Positions 30,439 to 41,093 of a DNA stretch of 64,000 nucleotides are shown here, one piece after another. A program made the position numbers and the translations under genes. Under the pieces are notes generated by a model that did not search any database, was not told where the DNA came from, and was given only the letters and a program-made list of their open reading frames with translations. Within the stretch, counting starts at the first letter, position 1. Each line of letters begins with the position of its first letter. Source of the DNA: Prochlorococcus marinus bv. HNLC2 (GTDB lineage: Bacteria > Cyanobacteriota > Cyanobacteriia > PCC-6307 > Cyanobiaceae); contig GL947595.1 of the NCBI GenBank assembly GCA_000218745.1, positions 1,106,399 through 1,170,398 of the forward strand. Direction: 5' to 3'.

Positions 30439-31263
30439 ATGTTCAATCAGTTAGAAATTATTTCTGAGGAACAAATTAAGAAACTCAATAATCTACGAGA
30501 ATTTCTAAGCAATCTTAAAACTGCATGTATAGCTTACTCAGGAGGCGTTGATAGCACTTTAGTAGCAACCATAGCATTTGAGCAACTAAGAGATCAATCA
30601 TTAGCTATTACCGGTGTTTCCGCTGCTCTTGCGAGTCAATTACTTAATGAAGCAAGATTACAAGCTAAATGGATTGGTATTAAACATATTGAGATAGAGA
30701 CATTCGAATTAGAGGATGAAAGTTATAGTAATAATCCAAAAGAGAGGTGTTTTGCTTGCAAAAGAGAACTACATAAACATACAACGATAATCTCTCAAAA
30801 ATTAAACTATAAGCATGTCCTTGATGGAGTCAATTTAGATGATTTAGGAGATTATAGACCGGGTATTAATGCTGCTAAAGATGCAGGAGTCATTTCTCCT
30901 CTTGCTATCCTCAAATTTTCTAAACAAGACATTCGTGATATTTCAAAATCTCTTTGCTTACCATGGTGGGATAAACCTGCTCAGCCATGTTTATCTTCAA
31001 GATTTCCTTATGGGTATGAAATTACGCAAAAGCGCTTGAAAATGATCGAAGAAGCTGAAGAATATATCAAAAATTTTGGAATAAAAGAGGTAAGAGTAAG
31101 ATGTCAAGGTACTTCAGCCAGAATAGAAATACCTAAAGATGAAATTAAAACTTTTATCAATTTATATAATCGTGATGAATTAATTAAATTCTTTTTCAAA
31201 TTAGGCTTTAAAAGTGCGAGTTTAGATCTAGAGGGTTTAGTGAGTGGCAAACTTAATAGATAA
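30439..31263 (+). CDS. larE: ATP-dependent sacrificial sulfur transferase LarE-like
   Basis: The N-type ATP pyrophosphatase PP-loop YSGGVDST is at residues 33-40. A CFACKREL segment and, near residue 183, PCLSSRFPYG follow; the cysteine of the latter is probably the sulfur donor in LarE enzymes. LarE sulfurates the pyridinium precursor of the nickel-pincer cofactor of lactate racemase. The 274-residue length fits. No larB, larC or larA lies in this window, so the actual substrate here is open. Confidence 0.82.
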   Translation: MFNQLEIISEEQIKKLNNLREFLSNLKTACIAYSGGVDSTLVATIAFEQLRDQSLAITGVSAALASQLLNEARLQAKWIGIKHIEIETFELEDESYSNNPKERCFACKRELHKHTTIISQKLNYKHVLDGVNLDDLGDYRPGINAAKDAGVISPLAILKFSKQDIRDISKSLCLPWWDKPAQPCLSSRFPYGYEITQKRLKMIEEAEEYIKNFGIKEVRVRCQGTSARIEIPKDEIKTFINLYNRDELIKFFFKLGFKSASLDLEGLVSGKLNR

Positions 31264-31268
31264 ATAGC

Positions 31269-31712
31269 TTATAAAACAGTGCGTGTTTGATTCTCAATAT
31301 AAGTTGGATAATCTCGATTAATAATTTTTAAAATATGATTAGTTGCTTCTAATTGATCAATTAAAAATTGACTAGCTAAATTTGGAAGCATATTTTTTCC
31401 ACATGTAAAAATATCTATAGCTGCATATTGAGATTCAGGCCAAGTATGAATTGACAAGTGTGATTCTGCGAGCAGTGCAATAGCAGTAACTCCAAATGGT
31501 TCAAATTTATTACTTACCAAATTTAAAACCGAAGCCCGTGCAAGTTTAGACGCATTATCAATTTTACATCTAAGAAAAATTTCATCGTTCAATTTATCAC
31601 TATTACATCCATAAAGTTCTAACAATAGATGCTTCCCTTGAAATCGATCAAAATTAGTATTTCTTGTTTGAGTATAAATATCAATTGATTGATTTTCTTT
31701 TGAAACTTTCAT
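31269..31712 (-). CDS. speD: S-adenosylmethionine decarboxylase proenzyme
   Basis: SpeD makes decarboxylated SAM for spermidine synthesis. The proenzyme cleaves itself to form a pyruvoyl group at the serine of AESHLSIHTWPE (Ser84), and the catalytic cysteine lies in FTCGKN. The 147-residue chain fits the short bacterial/archaeal class. A polar N-terminal stretch of about 25 residues precedes the core. It ends 5 bases from the convergent larE stop. Confidence 0.92.
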   Translation of the reverse strand: MKVSKENQSIDIYTQTRNTNFDRFQGKHLLLELYGCNSDKLNDEIFLRCKIDNASKLARASVLNLVSNKFEPFGVTAIALLAESHLSIHTWPESQYAAIDIFTCGKNMLPNLASQFLIDQLEATNHILKIINRDYPTYIENQTRTVL

Positions 31713-31765
31713 TAATTGGATTATTTAATGAAATATATTAGCTAAATATAGGTAATTTTAAAAAT

Positions 31766-32875
31766 TTATAAGTAAATAATCTGCGAATCATCTAAATAAA
31801 GATCATTAAATTTATCAAGATGTGTTGCACTAATAAAGCATTGACTATCGTTACCTACTGAATCAAGTAATAAATTTTGTCGAACCACATCCAGCTCAGC
31901 AAGAACATCATCTAAGATTAAAATTGGTTTAATAGACATTGACTTTCGAAGTAAATCCATTTCAGCCATCTTCAACGCTAATGTAATAGTTCTTTGTTGC
32001 CCTGAAGAAGCATATTTTCTTACAGAGCTATCATTTATTAAAAATTCAATATCATCCCTATGCGGTCCTATTACACACTTTCCAGTAATTTCCTCTAGTT
32101 TTCTTTGCTCCTCTTAACTTTCTACAAAATTCATCTATGATTATTTGTTCCTCAGACTTTTCATCAGAAAAATTTTGAAATACCCCTAGATAATTAAATC
32201 CTATCTTTTCTTTGGATTTACTTAAATAGTTATGCCTATATTCAATAAAGGGTTTTAATCTTGCTAATGCTCTCTTTCTCCTTCTAAAGATTCTTGTTCC
32301 AATAATTGACATTTGTTCATCAAAGCTATCAAGTAGAGAATCTGATTGATATTTTTTATAAATCCCAGAACGCCAAAAATGACTTCTTTGCTTCAATAAT
32401 TTATTAAATCTTGATATCAACTCAACATACACAGGTTCAAGTTGAGACACCACCTTATCCAGCCAAATTCTTCTAAAACTTGGCTCCCCTCTCACAATAT
32501 TTATATCGCTCGAACTAAAACATACAGTTCTAATATAGTTTCTTATATCACTTTGCTTTTTTAGTAAGTTATCATTCACATAAATTTTTTTGATCCTTTT
32601 TTCAATAAGATAATCTTCAAATCTTCACTCAAATTAACTTGAGCTGAAACAATTGCTGATTCAGCCGCATTATTAATTAAATCTTTATCACTTAAAGCTC
32701 TACTTGATTTTAACTGGCTCAAAAATTCAATTGCTTCAAGTAAATTGGTTTTCCCAATACCATTGCAACCAAGTATTATGATTCTACTTTTTTGAACATT
32801 GAGATCAAAAGTTAAATGATTTCGAAAATTTTTAATTTTAAGTTGATTTAAAAAAATTTTTTTAATGTATTACAT
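31766..32875 (-). pseudogene. recF: RecF, multiply disrupted
   Basis: RecF is an SMC-like ATPase that helps load RecA at gaps. Three frames are needed to read it. Segment 1 (from 32875) has LKIKNFRNHL and the P-loop GCNGIGKT; segment 2 (32058-32579) has the middle domain; segment 3 has ASSGQQRTITLALK, the Walker B LILDDVLAELD and the SATH end. Lesions: the only start-like ATG (32873-32875) is followed at once by TAA; one base seems missing near 32619-32621; one is extra at 32099-32102. All ATPase motifs survive, so decay is recent or the sequence is faulty. Confidence 0.85.
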
Positions 32876-32936
32876 AATCAAGTTAGCTACTTTATAAGGT
32901 TTTAGATTATCCTTGAATAAAATTGAAAAATTTTTT

Positions 32937-33010
32937 GGGCATGTAGCTCAGTTGGATAGAGCATCAGATTCCGGTTCTGAGAGTCGGGGGTTCAAGTCCC
33001 TCCATGCTCG
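32937..33010 (+). tRNA. tRNA-Arg (anticodon CCG)
   Basis: The 74-base sequence starts GGGCATGTAGCTCAGTTGG, has the anticodon loop TTCCGGT with CCG, the T-arm GGGGGTTCAAGTCCC, and closes with CATGCTC plus a G discriminator. It reads CGG codons. It lies between the broken recF and GNAT genes. Confidence 0.95.
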
Positions 33011-33018
33011 TTAAATCC

Positions 33019-33464
33019 TCAAAATTTTATGCCCATAACTCTTATCCCGTTTGGATCAAGTATAAACCCACTCTCCTCCAAGCTATCAAAGGCTGAAGGT
33101 GGAGCCTGAACCGAAATACTACATCCAGGCATTCTCTATTTATTTTTCAAGAGTTGCTCTAAGTAAAACTAAATAAAAAAGTTTTTGACTTGTTCCAGGT
33201 TTCGCACACAAATTCCCATAAATTTGCATTGAGACCTTTATCAGAAGTTACTCTGACAAACCCATAAATTTGTTTTTGTTTCTCAGCATAAATCACAAAA
33301 AAAAAGTTACTATTTTTAATTGCTTGTTCTAATTTTAAATTTGGAAAAAAATCAATCCCACAAGATATCAATAAATTATTTACCGACCTTCCAGAGGGAA
33401 CCTTTGATGAATCCAAGTAAAAACCTTCTGGTAAAATTAATTTTTTTTTAGGGAAATATGCCAA
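33019..33464 (-). pseudogene. GNAT-family N-acetyltransferase, multiply frameshifted
   Basis: The first frame (33159-33464) gives IYGFVRVTSDKGLNANLWEF, a GNAT core, and then runs off into unrelated residues. An alternative frame carries it on as EPGTSQKLFYLVLLRATLEK, and a third gives MPGCSISVQAPPSAFDSLEE and the end GIRVMGIKF. Rejoining needs one base removed at about 33200-33202 and two added, near 33143-33147 and 33132. The rebuilt protein matches small cyanobacterial acetyltransferases of about 140-150 residues with unknown substrate. It ends close to the 3' end of tRNA-Arg. Confidence 0.7.
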
Positions 33465-33468
33465 TTTT

Positions 33469-36438
33469 TTATCCAGTATTTCTCATGCCGGCGGCAATGC
33501 CATTTATTGTTAAAAGTGCTCCTCTTAATAATTCACTTCTACTATAAGTCCTCCTAGATTCATCTTTATTATTTATAAATTCACTTATAGGAGGCTGCCT
33601 TTTTTGATCTCTTAATCTTTTGAGTAGAGATACCTGTAAAAAACCAAGAGGTATAATTGTTTTGTTTCTAAGCTCAACAGAATCTCTTAAATCCTTATCA
33701 GTTTCTAATAGTTTATTCTTTCCTGTAATTTGCAATATTAAATTTTTTGTTAAAGAATATTCTTCCGAAATGGTCCGAAATATTTTATTGAAAGATTCAC
33801 TATTTTCTTTACTGCCTAAAGTATCAACATAATACTTTGCTACTTCTAAATCCACTTTTGATAAAGTCATTTCAACTTTTGATATGAGCATTCTAAAAAA
33901 AGGCCAACGTTGATGAAGCATCCTTAATAATTCTATTTGTTTAGAATCTTCACCTAATTCTTTAGATAGAGCAGTTCCAACTCCAAACCAACTTGGCAAA
34001 AGAAACCTACTTTGAGTCCAACCAAATACCCAAGGTATCGCTCTTAAACTTGACAGATCCTTTGCCCCCTTCTTTCGCCTAGCTGGCCTACTAGAAATTT
34101 GTAACTTACTTATTTCTTCTATTGGGGTTACTTCTTGAAAAAAAGTTAATAAATCAGGATTCTCATGAACAAGTGCTCGATAATGTTTTCTTGATGAGTC
34201 AGCTAATCTTCCCATTAATTGATTCCATTCAGGCGTGGCATCAAGTCTATTATTAACAAGGCTATTCTGTATTACAGCAGTTGTTACAGTCTCCAAATTA
34301 TAAAGAGCCAGTTCCGGTAAACCATATTTAGAGGCTAAGACTTCACCTTGCTCAGTGATTTTAATCCTCCCTAACAAGGTGCCACTTGGTTGTGCAAGTA
34401 TTGCCTGATAGGCAGGACCACCTCCGCGTCCTACTGAGCCACCTCTACCATGAAATAATCTTAAAAGAATTCCATTCTGGCTCGACAAATTTTGCAATGC
34501 TATCTGGGCTCTATGAATTTCCCAATTACTAGAAAGAAAACCAGAGTCTTTATTACTATCGGAATATCCAAGCATCAACTCTTGTAATGGTTTATTCTGT
34601 TCTCCAACTTTGGGTAAGTAAGATCTGTAAAAATCTAAATGAAATAATTCATCCATGACTTTAGGAGCCCTTTTCAAGTCTTCCACAGTCTCAAATAATG
34701 GCACTACAAGTAAATTTGATTGATTTGATCCTTGATCAATAAGACCAGTCTCTTTTGCTAAGAGAAGTACTTCCAATAGATCAGAGACACTATGACTCAT
34801 TGAGATTACATAAGAGTGACAGATTCTACTGCCAAATTCTTCTTGAAGTCTTTTAACCATCTTAAAAACTGCAAATGTCTCCTCTGTATTCTCTGACCAA
34901 CTTGCAGTGTTTGGTATTAATGGTCTTCTGGTATTTAATTCACTGATTAACCAATTAGTTTTTTCCTCTTCTGTCATATTTTCATACGTAATTGGCAACG
35001 CAAGATATCTAGTAAGTTCTTCTATTGCATCACTATGCCTTGTGCTCTCTTGACGAATATCTAAACTTGCTAATGAAAATCCAAAAATATGTACTTGAGT
35101 TAATAAGGTGTTTAAAGGTTCACAGCTTAAATCAGTAGTAATAAGACTATTCTTTATTAATTCGAGGTCATTTGTAAATTCATCTACTGATCTATAGTAA
35201 GGCTCATCATTGAAATCAAAATCTTTTTTTTCTGATTCAACATCTAGAGATACTCTCCAACCAGTTTGCGCTAACAAATTATTTCTTTCTTGGGTTAATC
35301 TTAATTTTTCGAGCATATAACTAAGTTTTAACCTATAAGGTTCAGATCTATATCGCGTTGCTCTCGCTTCATATATTGATGGAAACTTTACTCTATCAGT
35401 TTCTAATGATTCTAAAAGTGATGGGCTTACTTGACTCCACTGCATTGAAACACTCAACTGATCTCGCAAATTAGAAATAGCACTAATATATCTTTCTAAC
35501 ATAAGCTGTCTTTGATAACAGGCTGTTCTCCAGGTAATCTCAGGAGTTACAGATGGATTTCCATCTCTATCAGATCCAACCCATGACCCAAAAGTACAAA
35601 ATGATTCTACAGGGATTTGCACATCAGGATAATTATCAACTAATGCAGATGAGATCCTTCTCCTCAACTGTGGCATTGCATTAAACAGAATTTGCTGAAA
35701 ATAATGCAACGCGTAATCAACTTCATCTAGGACAGACGGTTTAAATTGATGTAATTCATCCGTTCTCCACCAAAGACGAATTTCCTCTTTTAACTGCAAT
35801 TTAAAAGAATATATTTCATCTTTAGTCAAAAAAGTTTCAGATTGTATTTTTTGAAGCAAATTTGCCACCCTTCTTTGTTTATGCCTAATTGTGTGCCTAA
35901 CAATCTCAGTCGGATGAGCTGTAAAAACAAGTCTTATATCCATTTCTTGCAGTAAGTCCTCCAACCTCCCTGGTGGAACATTCAATTTTCTTAATCTATG
36001 AAATAATTCTTTAAAAGTAACTGGAGCATTTTGTCTGGCTAAAGGTGGAGCAAAAGGATCTAAATTATCTTGAGATTTTTCCTTCTTTTGATTAGTAAAA
36101 CTATATATATAACGATCCTCTTCAACTCTTTGTTCCAAGATATTCACTAGTTGAAAATATAACGAAAAAGCTCTTGCCGCAGATATTGATTCTGCTAAAT
36201 CCATTTCATTAATAATTTTTACTATCTCATTCTTAAAGGTTTTAGATTCAGTCGCATTACTTTGCTTTGAATAACTTAGTTGTTTTAATTTAATCAAACG
36301 ATCTGCCTGATCTTGAGGGCATTCTTGTCGTAACACTAATTCCCATAATTCTTCTATCAAATCACGATTTGCTTTTGATGGATCACAATTACTTATAAGA
36401 TCCATTCTATTTTCTTTTAAATTTTTGAAAGACTCCAT
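33469..36438 (-). CDS. ppc: phosphoenolpyruvate carboxylase
   Basis: PEP carboxylase fixes bicarbonate onto PEP to give oxaloacetate, replenishing the incomplete TCA cycle. The 989-residue protein is full length. The N-terminal catalytic histidine is in [13 protein letters not shown] (His175); [10 protein letters not shown] and [14 protein letters not shown] form the active-site loops; the C-terminus ends in the conserved MRNTG. It is intact, unlike its immediate upstream and downstream neighbours on the tRNA-Arg side. Confidence 0.98.
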   Translation of the reverse strand: MESFKNLKENRMDLISNCDPSKANRDLIEELWELVLRQECPQDQADRLIKLKQLSYSKQSNATESKTFKNEIVKIINEMDLAESISAARAFSLYFQLVNILEQRVEEDRYIYSFTNQKKEKSQDNLDPFAPPLARQNAPVTFKELFHRLRKLNVPPGRLEDLLQEMDIRLVFTAHPTEIVRHTIRHKQRRVANLLQKIQSETFLTKDEIYSFKLQLKEEIRLWWRTDELHQFKPSVLDEVDYALHYFQQILFNAMPQLRRRISSALVDNYPDVQIPVESFCTFGSWVGSDRDGNPSVTPEITWRTACYQRQLMLERYISAISNLRDQLSVSMQWSQVSPSLLESLETDRVKFPSIYEARATRYRSEPYRLKLSYMLEKLRLTQERNNLLAQTGWRVSLDVESEKKDFDFNDEPYYRSVDEFTNDLELIKNSLITTDLSCEPLNTLLTQVHIFGFSLASLDIRQESTRHSDAIEELTRYLALPITYENMTEEEKTNWLISELNTRRPLIPNTASWSENTEETFAVFKMVKRLQEEFGSRICHSYVISMSHSVSDLLEVLLLAKETGLIDQGSNQSNLLVVPLFETVEDLKRAPKVMDELFHLDFYRSYLPKVGEQNKPLQELMLGYSDSNKDSGFLSSNWEIHRAQIALQNLSSQNGILLRLFHGRGGSVGRGGGPAYQAILAQPSGTLLGRIKITEQGEVLASKYGLPELALYNLETVTTAVIQNSLVNNRLDATPEWNQLMGRLADSSRKHYRALVHENPDLLTFFQEVTPIEEISKLQISSRPARRKKGAKDLSSLRAIPWVFGWTQSRFLLPSWFGVGTALSKELGEDSKQIELLRMLHQRWPFFRMLISKVEMTLSKVDLEVAKYYVDTLGSKENSESFNKIFRTISEEYSLTKNLILQITGKNKLLETDKDLRDSVELRNKTIIPLGFLQVSLLKRLRDQKRQPPISEFINNKDESRRTYSRSELLRGALLTINGIAAGMRNTG

Positions 36439-36507
36439 ATATTTAATATGCTACACACAAAGAATAAGATAATCATATATTTTTATTTATTTAAACCATG
36501 AAATAAT

Positions 36508-37614
36508 TTATTCAGATTTAATCATATCGTTTATTGCGCATTTCATGATTTCTTCTATAGAATTTCCTTCTTTATAGCTATTAATCCACTTCATAGATTG
36601 ATTACCCTCTTGAAGCACTATACGAATTGGATCTAATTGGGAATCCATATTAAATTTTTTCGCAAGAAAAGTTACTTCATCTAATAAATTTTGAATCCAT
36701 TCATGGCAAATAAATTTTCTACCATCTTTCCAATGTATCAATTCTGCATTCAGACTGTTTTTAGCAACTTCCTTTTCATTTTTATCGCAAATATACTGCA
36801 ACTCTTTCAAAGAAAAATTACTTGATAATGCAGGATCTAAATAATCAATATTTTCAAATAAAAAAAGAACTCTTAACTCTAATAAAGCAGTGATAGCCAA
36901 CAACAAGTCAATATCTGAAATAAAGTCGCAGATTCTTAATTCTAAACGATCCAATTCAAATGGTCTTTGCGGTCCATTTGGTCTAATAGATGACCAAAAA
37001 TGTCTAATATTTTGCATCTTTCCACTTTTCAAATTTTTATCTACCCAATTTATATATTGTCTATGATCTTCAAAGAATGGAACTTCTGCTGGTGTTTTTG
37101 GGAACTGCAACCATCTCTGTGAATGATTACCTGTAAATTCTCCATTTAAAAAAGGGGAACTAGCGCTTAATGCTAGATATATTGATGCCTCACATCTAAC
37201 CAAGCGTATTGCTGCGAAAAGTTGATCTACTTTATCAATTCCTAAATTGATATGGACACTCGATGTAGCAATCGAGATTCCATAATTTGATTCAATAAAA
37301 TTATGATAATTATTTAAATTATCAGACCTTTTAAATTTGGAATCATGCTTAAAACAAAGTGTTGAGGACGGAATAATTGTCAATTGTCTTTCGGAAAGCC
37401 ATTTCCTTAAATTTTGTCTTGGTTGAAGAAGAAAGCTATATAATTCTTTGTAGTCTTTACTAGGGTCAGTTATATACTCAACATTTCTGTTATCTGGCTC
37501 CTTAACAAAATTACTAAAATTTTTCTCAACTTCATCCGATATACCTACATGTGATTTATAAGTTCCAGTGAAAAGCTCTACTTCAAAGCCTTTATATAAG
37601 TTATCTTCGTGCAT
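36508..37614 (-). CDS. gshA: glutamate-cysteine ligase, cyanobacterial type
   Basis: GshA makes gamma-glutamylcysteine, the first step of glutathione synthesis. The 368-residue protein begins with the KGFEVELFTG block and has TSSVHINLGID and RLVRCEASIYLALSASSPF, segments I associate with the cyanobacterial GshA family. It lies 5 bases after the trpE stop and so probably shares its transcript. Confidence 0.82.
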   Translation of the reverse strand: MHEDNLYKGFEVELFTGTYKSHVGISDEVEKNFSNFVKEPDNRNVEYITDPSKDYKELYSFLLQPRQNLRKWLSERQLTIIPSSTLCFKHDSKFKRSDNLNNYHNFIESNYGISIATSSVHINLGIDKVDQLFAAIRLVRCEASIYLALSASSPFLNGEFTGNHSQRWLQFPKTPAEVPFFEDHRQYINWVDKNLKSGKMQNIRHFWSSIRPNGPQRPFELDRLELRICDFISDIDLLLAITALLELRVLFLFENIDYLDPALSSNFSLKELQYICDKNEKEVAKNSLNAELIHWKDGRKFICHEWIQNLLDEVTFLAKKFNMDSQLDPIRIVLQEGNQSMKWINSYKEGNSIEEIMKCAINDMIKSE

Positions 37615-37619
37615 TCACT

Positions 37620-39137
37620 CTAATCCAAAGATGAAATTGCCATTAAGATACCTTTTGCTTTATTAATGGTTTCTTGATATTCATTTAATGGAGAAGAATC
37701 AGCTACAATCCCAGCTCCTGCTTGAACAGTTACTATTAGACTCCCATCTTTAGAAGGTACAGCTACCATAGATCGAATAGTTATTGCTGTATTAAGTGAT
37801 CCATTAATATCAACAGAACCATAAACACCAGCATAAGGCCCTCTTGCTTCTTTCTCAAAAGATTGAATTAACTGCATAGCTCTTATTTTTGGGGCTCCAC
37901 TAACCGTACCCGCAGGAAACGAGGCTTTTAATAAATCCCAGACATCTTTATCTTTTCTTAATATACCCTGGACTTCGCTAACTATATGCATTACATGTGA
38001 ATATTTTTCAATAATCATTAAGTCTTTAACATTAACGCTACCAATCTCACATACTCTTCCGAGATCATTTCTTCCCAGATCAACCAACATTACATGTTCA
38101 GATATCTCTTTGGGGTCATTAAGAAGGTCGGTGGCTAATTGATTATCTTCATCAAGATCTATACCTCTGGGCCTCGTACCAGCAATTGGTCTCAAGCTTG
38201 CAATAATCCTGTCCTTTTTATCTTGCTCTGCTTTTACCATTACCTCCGGACTAGAACCTATTAAATACCATGATCCAAAATCAAAAAAAGCCATATATGG
38301 TGATGGATTTATCATTCGCAAACTTCTATATAAATCAAATGGTTTACTTTTTACCTTTGTTTTAAATTTTTGGCTAATTACAATCTGGAATATGTCTCCA
38401 GTTCTAATAAATTCTTTAGCCTTCGAAACAGCACCTTGAAAATCCTTTTGTGACCAATTACTAGTAATATCAATATTTAAATCTTTTTTCTGGTTCCATT
38501 TTAAAATATCAACTTCTTTCAATGGCATTAACATTGAACTCTTTATTGCACGAATTTCTTTAATTGAATTTTCATAAACCTGTTCAATAGATAATTTTTT
38601 TGTTTGTGAGAAATCTGCATAAACTAAAGCAGTTATACATCTTTTTAATTGATCAAAGATAATAATTTGATCAAAAAACATCCAAGCACCATTTGGAACT
38701 TCTTTATTTGTAACTTTATGAGCGGGAACAGTCGGTTCAATATAGTTGATTAACTCGTACCCCCAAGATCCATATAATTGCCCTAAAAAAGGAAATTCTT
38801 CTAAGCTATGAGAATAATATTCATTAGTCCAATCCCTCAGTAAATTAAATACATCTCCTTTTTTCACCTCTTTCTTACCATCTCTAAATGTTCTAGTAGT
38901 TTTTTCTCCATAACAAACAGCTTCCCAAAGCGGGTTGTTAGCGACTATGCTCCATCTTCCTATGTTCTCTCCTCCTTCAACTGACTCAAGAAAGACGCCA
39001 TGAGCATTTTTTTTATGTAATTTAAGCCAAGTAGTTAGTGGAGTCTCTAAGTCAGCAGGCCAAGTCTCGTAAATGGGTATAAAATTCTTCCCATCTTTAT
39101 ATGCTTGCACAAAACTACTTTTTTTTGAGCTAATCAT
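37620..39137 (-). CDS. trpE: anthranilate synthase component I
   Basis: TrpE converts chorismate to anthranilate with ammonia from TrpG. The 505-residue chain has the chorismate-binding core: FQIVISQKFK, LIGSSPEVMV, RPIAGTRPRG, EHVMLVDLGRNDLGRV, FPAGTVSGAPKIRAM and the end GAGIVADSSP. These also occur in PabB, but the N-terminal feedback-type region and the length favour TrpE. It is 57 bases downstream of psaD. Confidence 0.9.
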   Translation of the reverse strand: MISSKKSSFVQAYKDGKNFIPIYETWPADLETPLTTWLKLHKKNAHGVFLESVEGGENIGRWSIVANNPLWEAVCYGEKTTRTFRDGKKEVKKGDVFNLLRDWTNEYYSHSLEEFPFLGQLYGSWGYELINYIEPTVPAHKVTNKEVPNGAWMFFDQIIIFDQLKRCITALVYADFSQTKKLSIEQVYENSIKEIRAIKSSMLMPLKEVDILKWNQKKDLNIDITSNWSQKDFQGAVSKAKEFIRTGDIFQIVISQKFKTKVKSKPFDLYRSLRMINPSPYMAFFDFGSWYLIGSSPEVMVKAEQDKKDRIIASLRPIAGTRPRGIDLDEDNQLATDLLNDPKEISEHVMLVDLGRNDLGRVCEIGSVNVKDLMIIEKYSHVMHIVSEVQGILRKDKDVWDLLKASFPAGTVSGAPKIRAMQLIQSFEKEARGPYAGVYGSVDINGSLNTAITIRSMVAVPSKDGSLIVTVQAGAGIVADSSPLNEYQETINKAKGILMAISSLD

Positions 39138-39194
39138 ACTAACAAAGATAATTCAAATTATAAATAAAATCTTTCCTATATCAAATTTCAGCGT

Positions 39195-39617
39195 TTAGTC
39201 ATAAGTTTTTTTAGTCGTAAATTTAAATTTTGCAGGACTAAGATTTTCTCCAATTCTCCTGGGATTATGCCCTACTTGTTCACGTCCCTCATTTACTTTT
39301 TCTGGAAATACACCATCCTTAGGATGCAAGAATTCTATATCACCTCCTGGGAAAATTCTATATATTTTAAAATTCTCAATCCTTGGTTTAAAACCTCTTA
39401 ATTGAGTTCCAAGAGCTAAACATTGTTCTTTTCTGGCAAAGTACATTAGATTATCACCTTCATTCATAATCGCAGCTCCACCAGTTGGTAATTCAAAAGG
39501 TTGTTCTTTAGAACTATTCCAACAAATAGCATACTTTTCTTCTGTTTCTGCAGAATTAAGTAAACCACCTGTACTTCCTATATGTTTTGGAAATTGACCA
39601 ACTAATGCTTCAGTCAT
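39195..39617 (-). CDS. psaD: photosystem I subunit II (PsaD)
   Basis: PsaD is the stromal-side photosystem I subunit that docks ferredoxin and stabilises PsaC. The 140-residue protein has [21 protein letters not shown] in adjacent conserved blocks, [32 protein letters not shown] and [17 protein letters not shown]. It is soluble, with no membrane span. A 99-base AT-rich spacer separates it from the upstream histidine kinase gene, so it may have its own promoter. Confidence 0.97.
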   Translation of the reverse strand: MTEALVGQFPKHIGSTGGLLNSAETEEKYAICWNSSKEQPFELPTGGAAIMNEGDNLMYFARKEQCLALGTQLRGFKPRIENFKIYRIFPGGDIEFLHPKDGVFPEKVNEGREQVGHNPRRIGENLSPAKFKFTTKKTYD

Positions 39618-39716
39618 CCTTCTTAAAATTCGTTAATAATAAAAAACTAACATCTAGATTTTATATTTATTGAATATTTATTGAAGTATCTACATTATTT
39701 AATAAAAGATTAATAG

Positions 39717-41093
39717 TTAATTCAAATTTGATATTGGAAAAAAAACTGTAAGACCAGTATCTCTTCTTTGAGTTACATGGCCACCCAAACTTGCTAGTAA
39801 TTTTTGGGTGGCCGCTTGACTTATCTGCAAGCTCCCAGTCTGAGGATTCCAATTTAATACAGGGCCAAGATCTGATCCATCTGATTTATAAGTTTTTTCT
39901 TTAACATCCGAATTCTCTTTTTGTACATAAAGTTGTAACTTAACCTTTTGTCCAGCGGGACGTAATTCCAATATTAAAGTACTTCCCTCTTTTATTCCTC
40001 TAGTATTTTTATCAATTAAACCTCCCAACATTAATTCAATTTTTTCAGAGTTACTGAGTATTTCCGGTAATTCATTTGGAATATCCATCTTAAGAGAAAT
40101 ACCTCTTCTTTCCAATTGTGCTTCCCAATATGGAGATAAATTCTTTAATATTTCACCCAAATTTATACTGGCTAGTGATTGAGGTGGAGAAGGATCTCCA
40201 CTAACCAGTTCAGCCGCATTAAATATCAAACCAAATCGATCAATTTGCTCAGTACATTCATTATCTATTTGAATTAATCGACTCTTGATCTTTTCATCCA
40301 TATTATATTTCTTAAGGGTAGAACTTATTAAAGTTTTTATTGTCGCTAAAGGTGTTCTAACCTCATGAGAAATTGCTTCCAAAAGCTTCGCCTCAGTTAT
40401 ATGAATTGTCTCATTCATCTCTTCTTTATTTGGTGCTTTAAAGTTTATATTTGGAACAATATTCGCAAGCCTACTAGATAAAATTGGCCAAAAGTTATTT
40501 GTAAAATCATTATTAAATGAAAGTTCTCCTAATTTATGTAAATGATTTTTAAATTCTATTGATGCTTTTATATTCTCCTGACTTAATTTAAAATCTACTA
40601 ATTCAATTACTTTTTTTAAACTATTTTCATCATTTCTCATTATTAAATTTTTTTTATTTTTTTCTCCAGTTATTGTCAAAACACACTGGAATTTTGAAGT
40701 AATTATCAACAAAAACGGATCATATCCCTCATTTGAATGTAACTCTAATATTTCATAGTTATTTGAGTAATTAAAATCTTCAGATCCATTTCTGGATTGA
40801 TGATATGGAAGAAACTTAGTTTTTTCAAAATCAAATCTAGAAAAACCATTTGGAGCCCAAAGCCATCCTTTCATTGCTTTAATGAATTTCTTCTCATTTA
40901 TTGCAGGCAGAGGTGAAGCAACCCACAAACCACCATCACTATAGTTATTAGAAAGAAAATCTTTTTGTATTACTTCCAAAGAGTTCCACCACATTCTTCT
41001 TGACGTTTCATCATCAACTTGTAGAGAGGATTGAAAATTATTAAGCAGAACACTCTTAATTAATTCAAAGGTAATTGGTTCATTAATAATCAT
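39717..41093 (-). CDS. sensor histidine kinase with degenerate ATPase domain
   Basis: A clear HisKA domain has the phosphoacceptor in SHEVRTPLATIKT (about residue 243). The 235-residue N-terminal part has no evident membrane span and may be a sensor domain. The ATP-binding half is unusual: the N-box position reads ELMLGGLIDKNTRG without the usual asparagine pattern, and the G-box region reads NWNPQTGSLQISQAATQKLLASLGGHV with no DxGxG. I start at ATG 41093, which forms an ATGA overlap with the rodA stop; an ATG 5 codons upstream is the alternative. No response regulator is adjacent. Confidence 0.75.
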   Translation of the reverse strand: MIINEPITFELIKSVLLNNFQSSLQVDDETSRRMWWNSLEVIQKDFLSNNYSDGGLWVASPLPAINEKKFIKAMKGWLWAPNGFSRFDFEKTKFLPYHQSRNGSEDFNYSNNYEILELHSNEGYDPFLLIITSKFQCVLTITGEKNKKNLIMRNDENSLKKVIELVDFKLSQENIKASIEFKNHLHKLGELSFNNDFTNNFWPILSSRLANIVPNINFKAPNKEEMNETIHITEAKLLEAISHEVRTPLATIKTLISSTLKKYNMDEKIKSRLIQIDNECTEQIDRFGLIFNAAELVSGDPSPPQSLASINLGEILKNLSPYWEAQLERRGISLKMDIPNELPEILSNSEKIELMLGGLIDKNTRGIKEGSTLILELRPAGQKVKLQLYVQKENSDVKEKTYKSDGSDLGPVLNWNPQTGSLQISQAATQKLLASLGGHVTQRRDTGLTVFFPISNLN

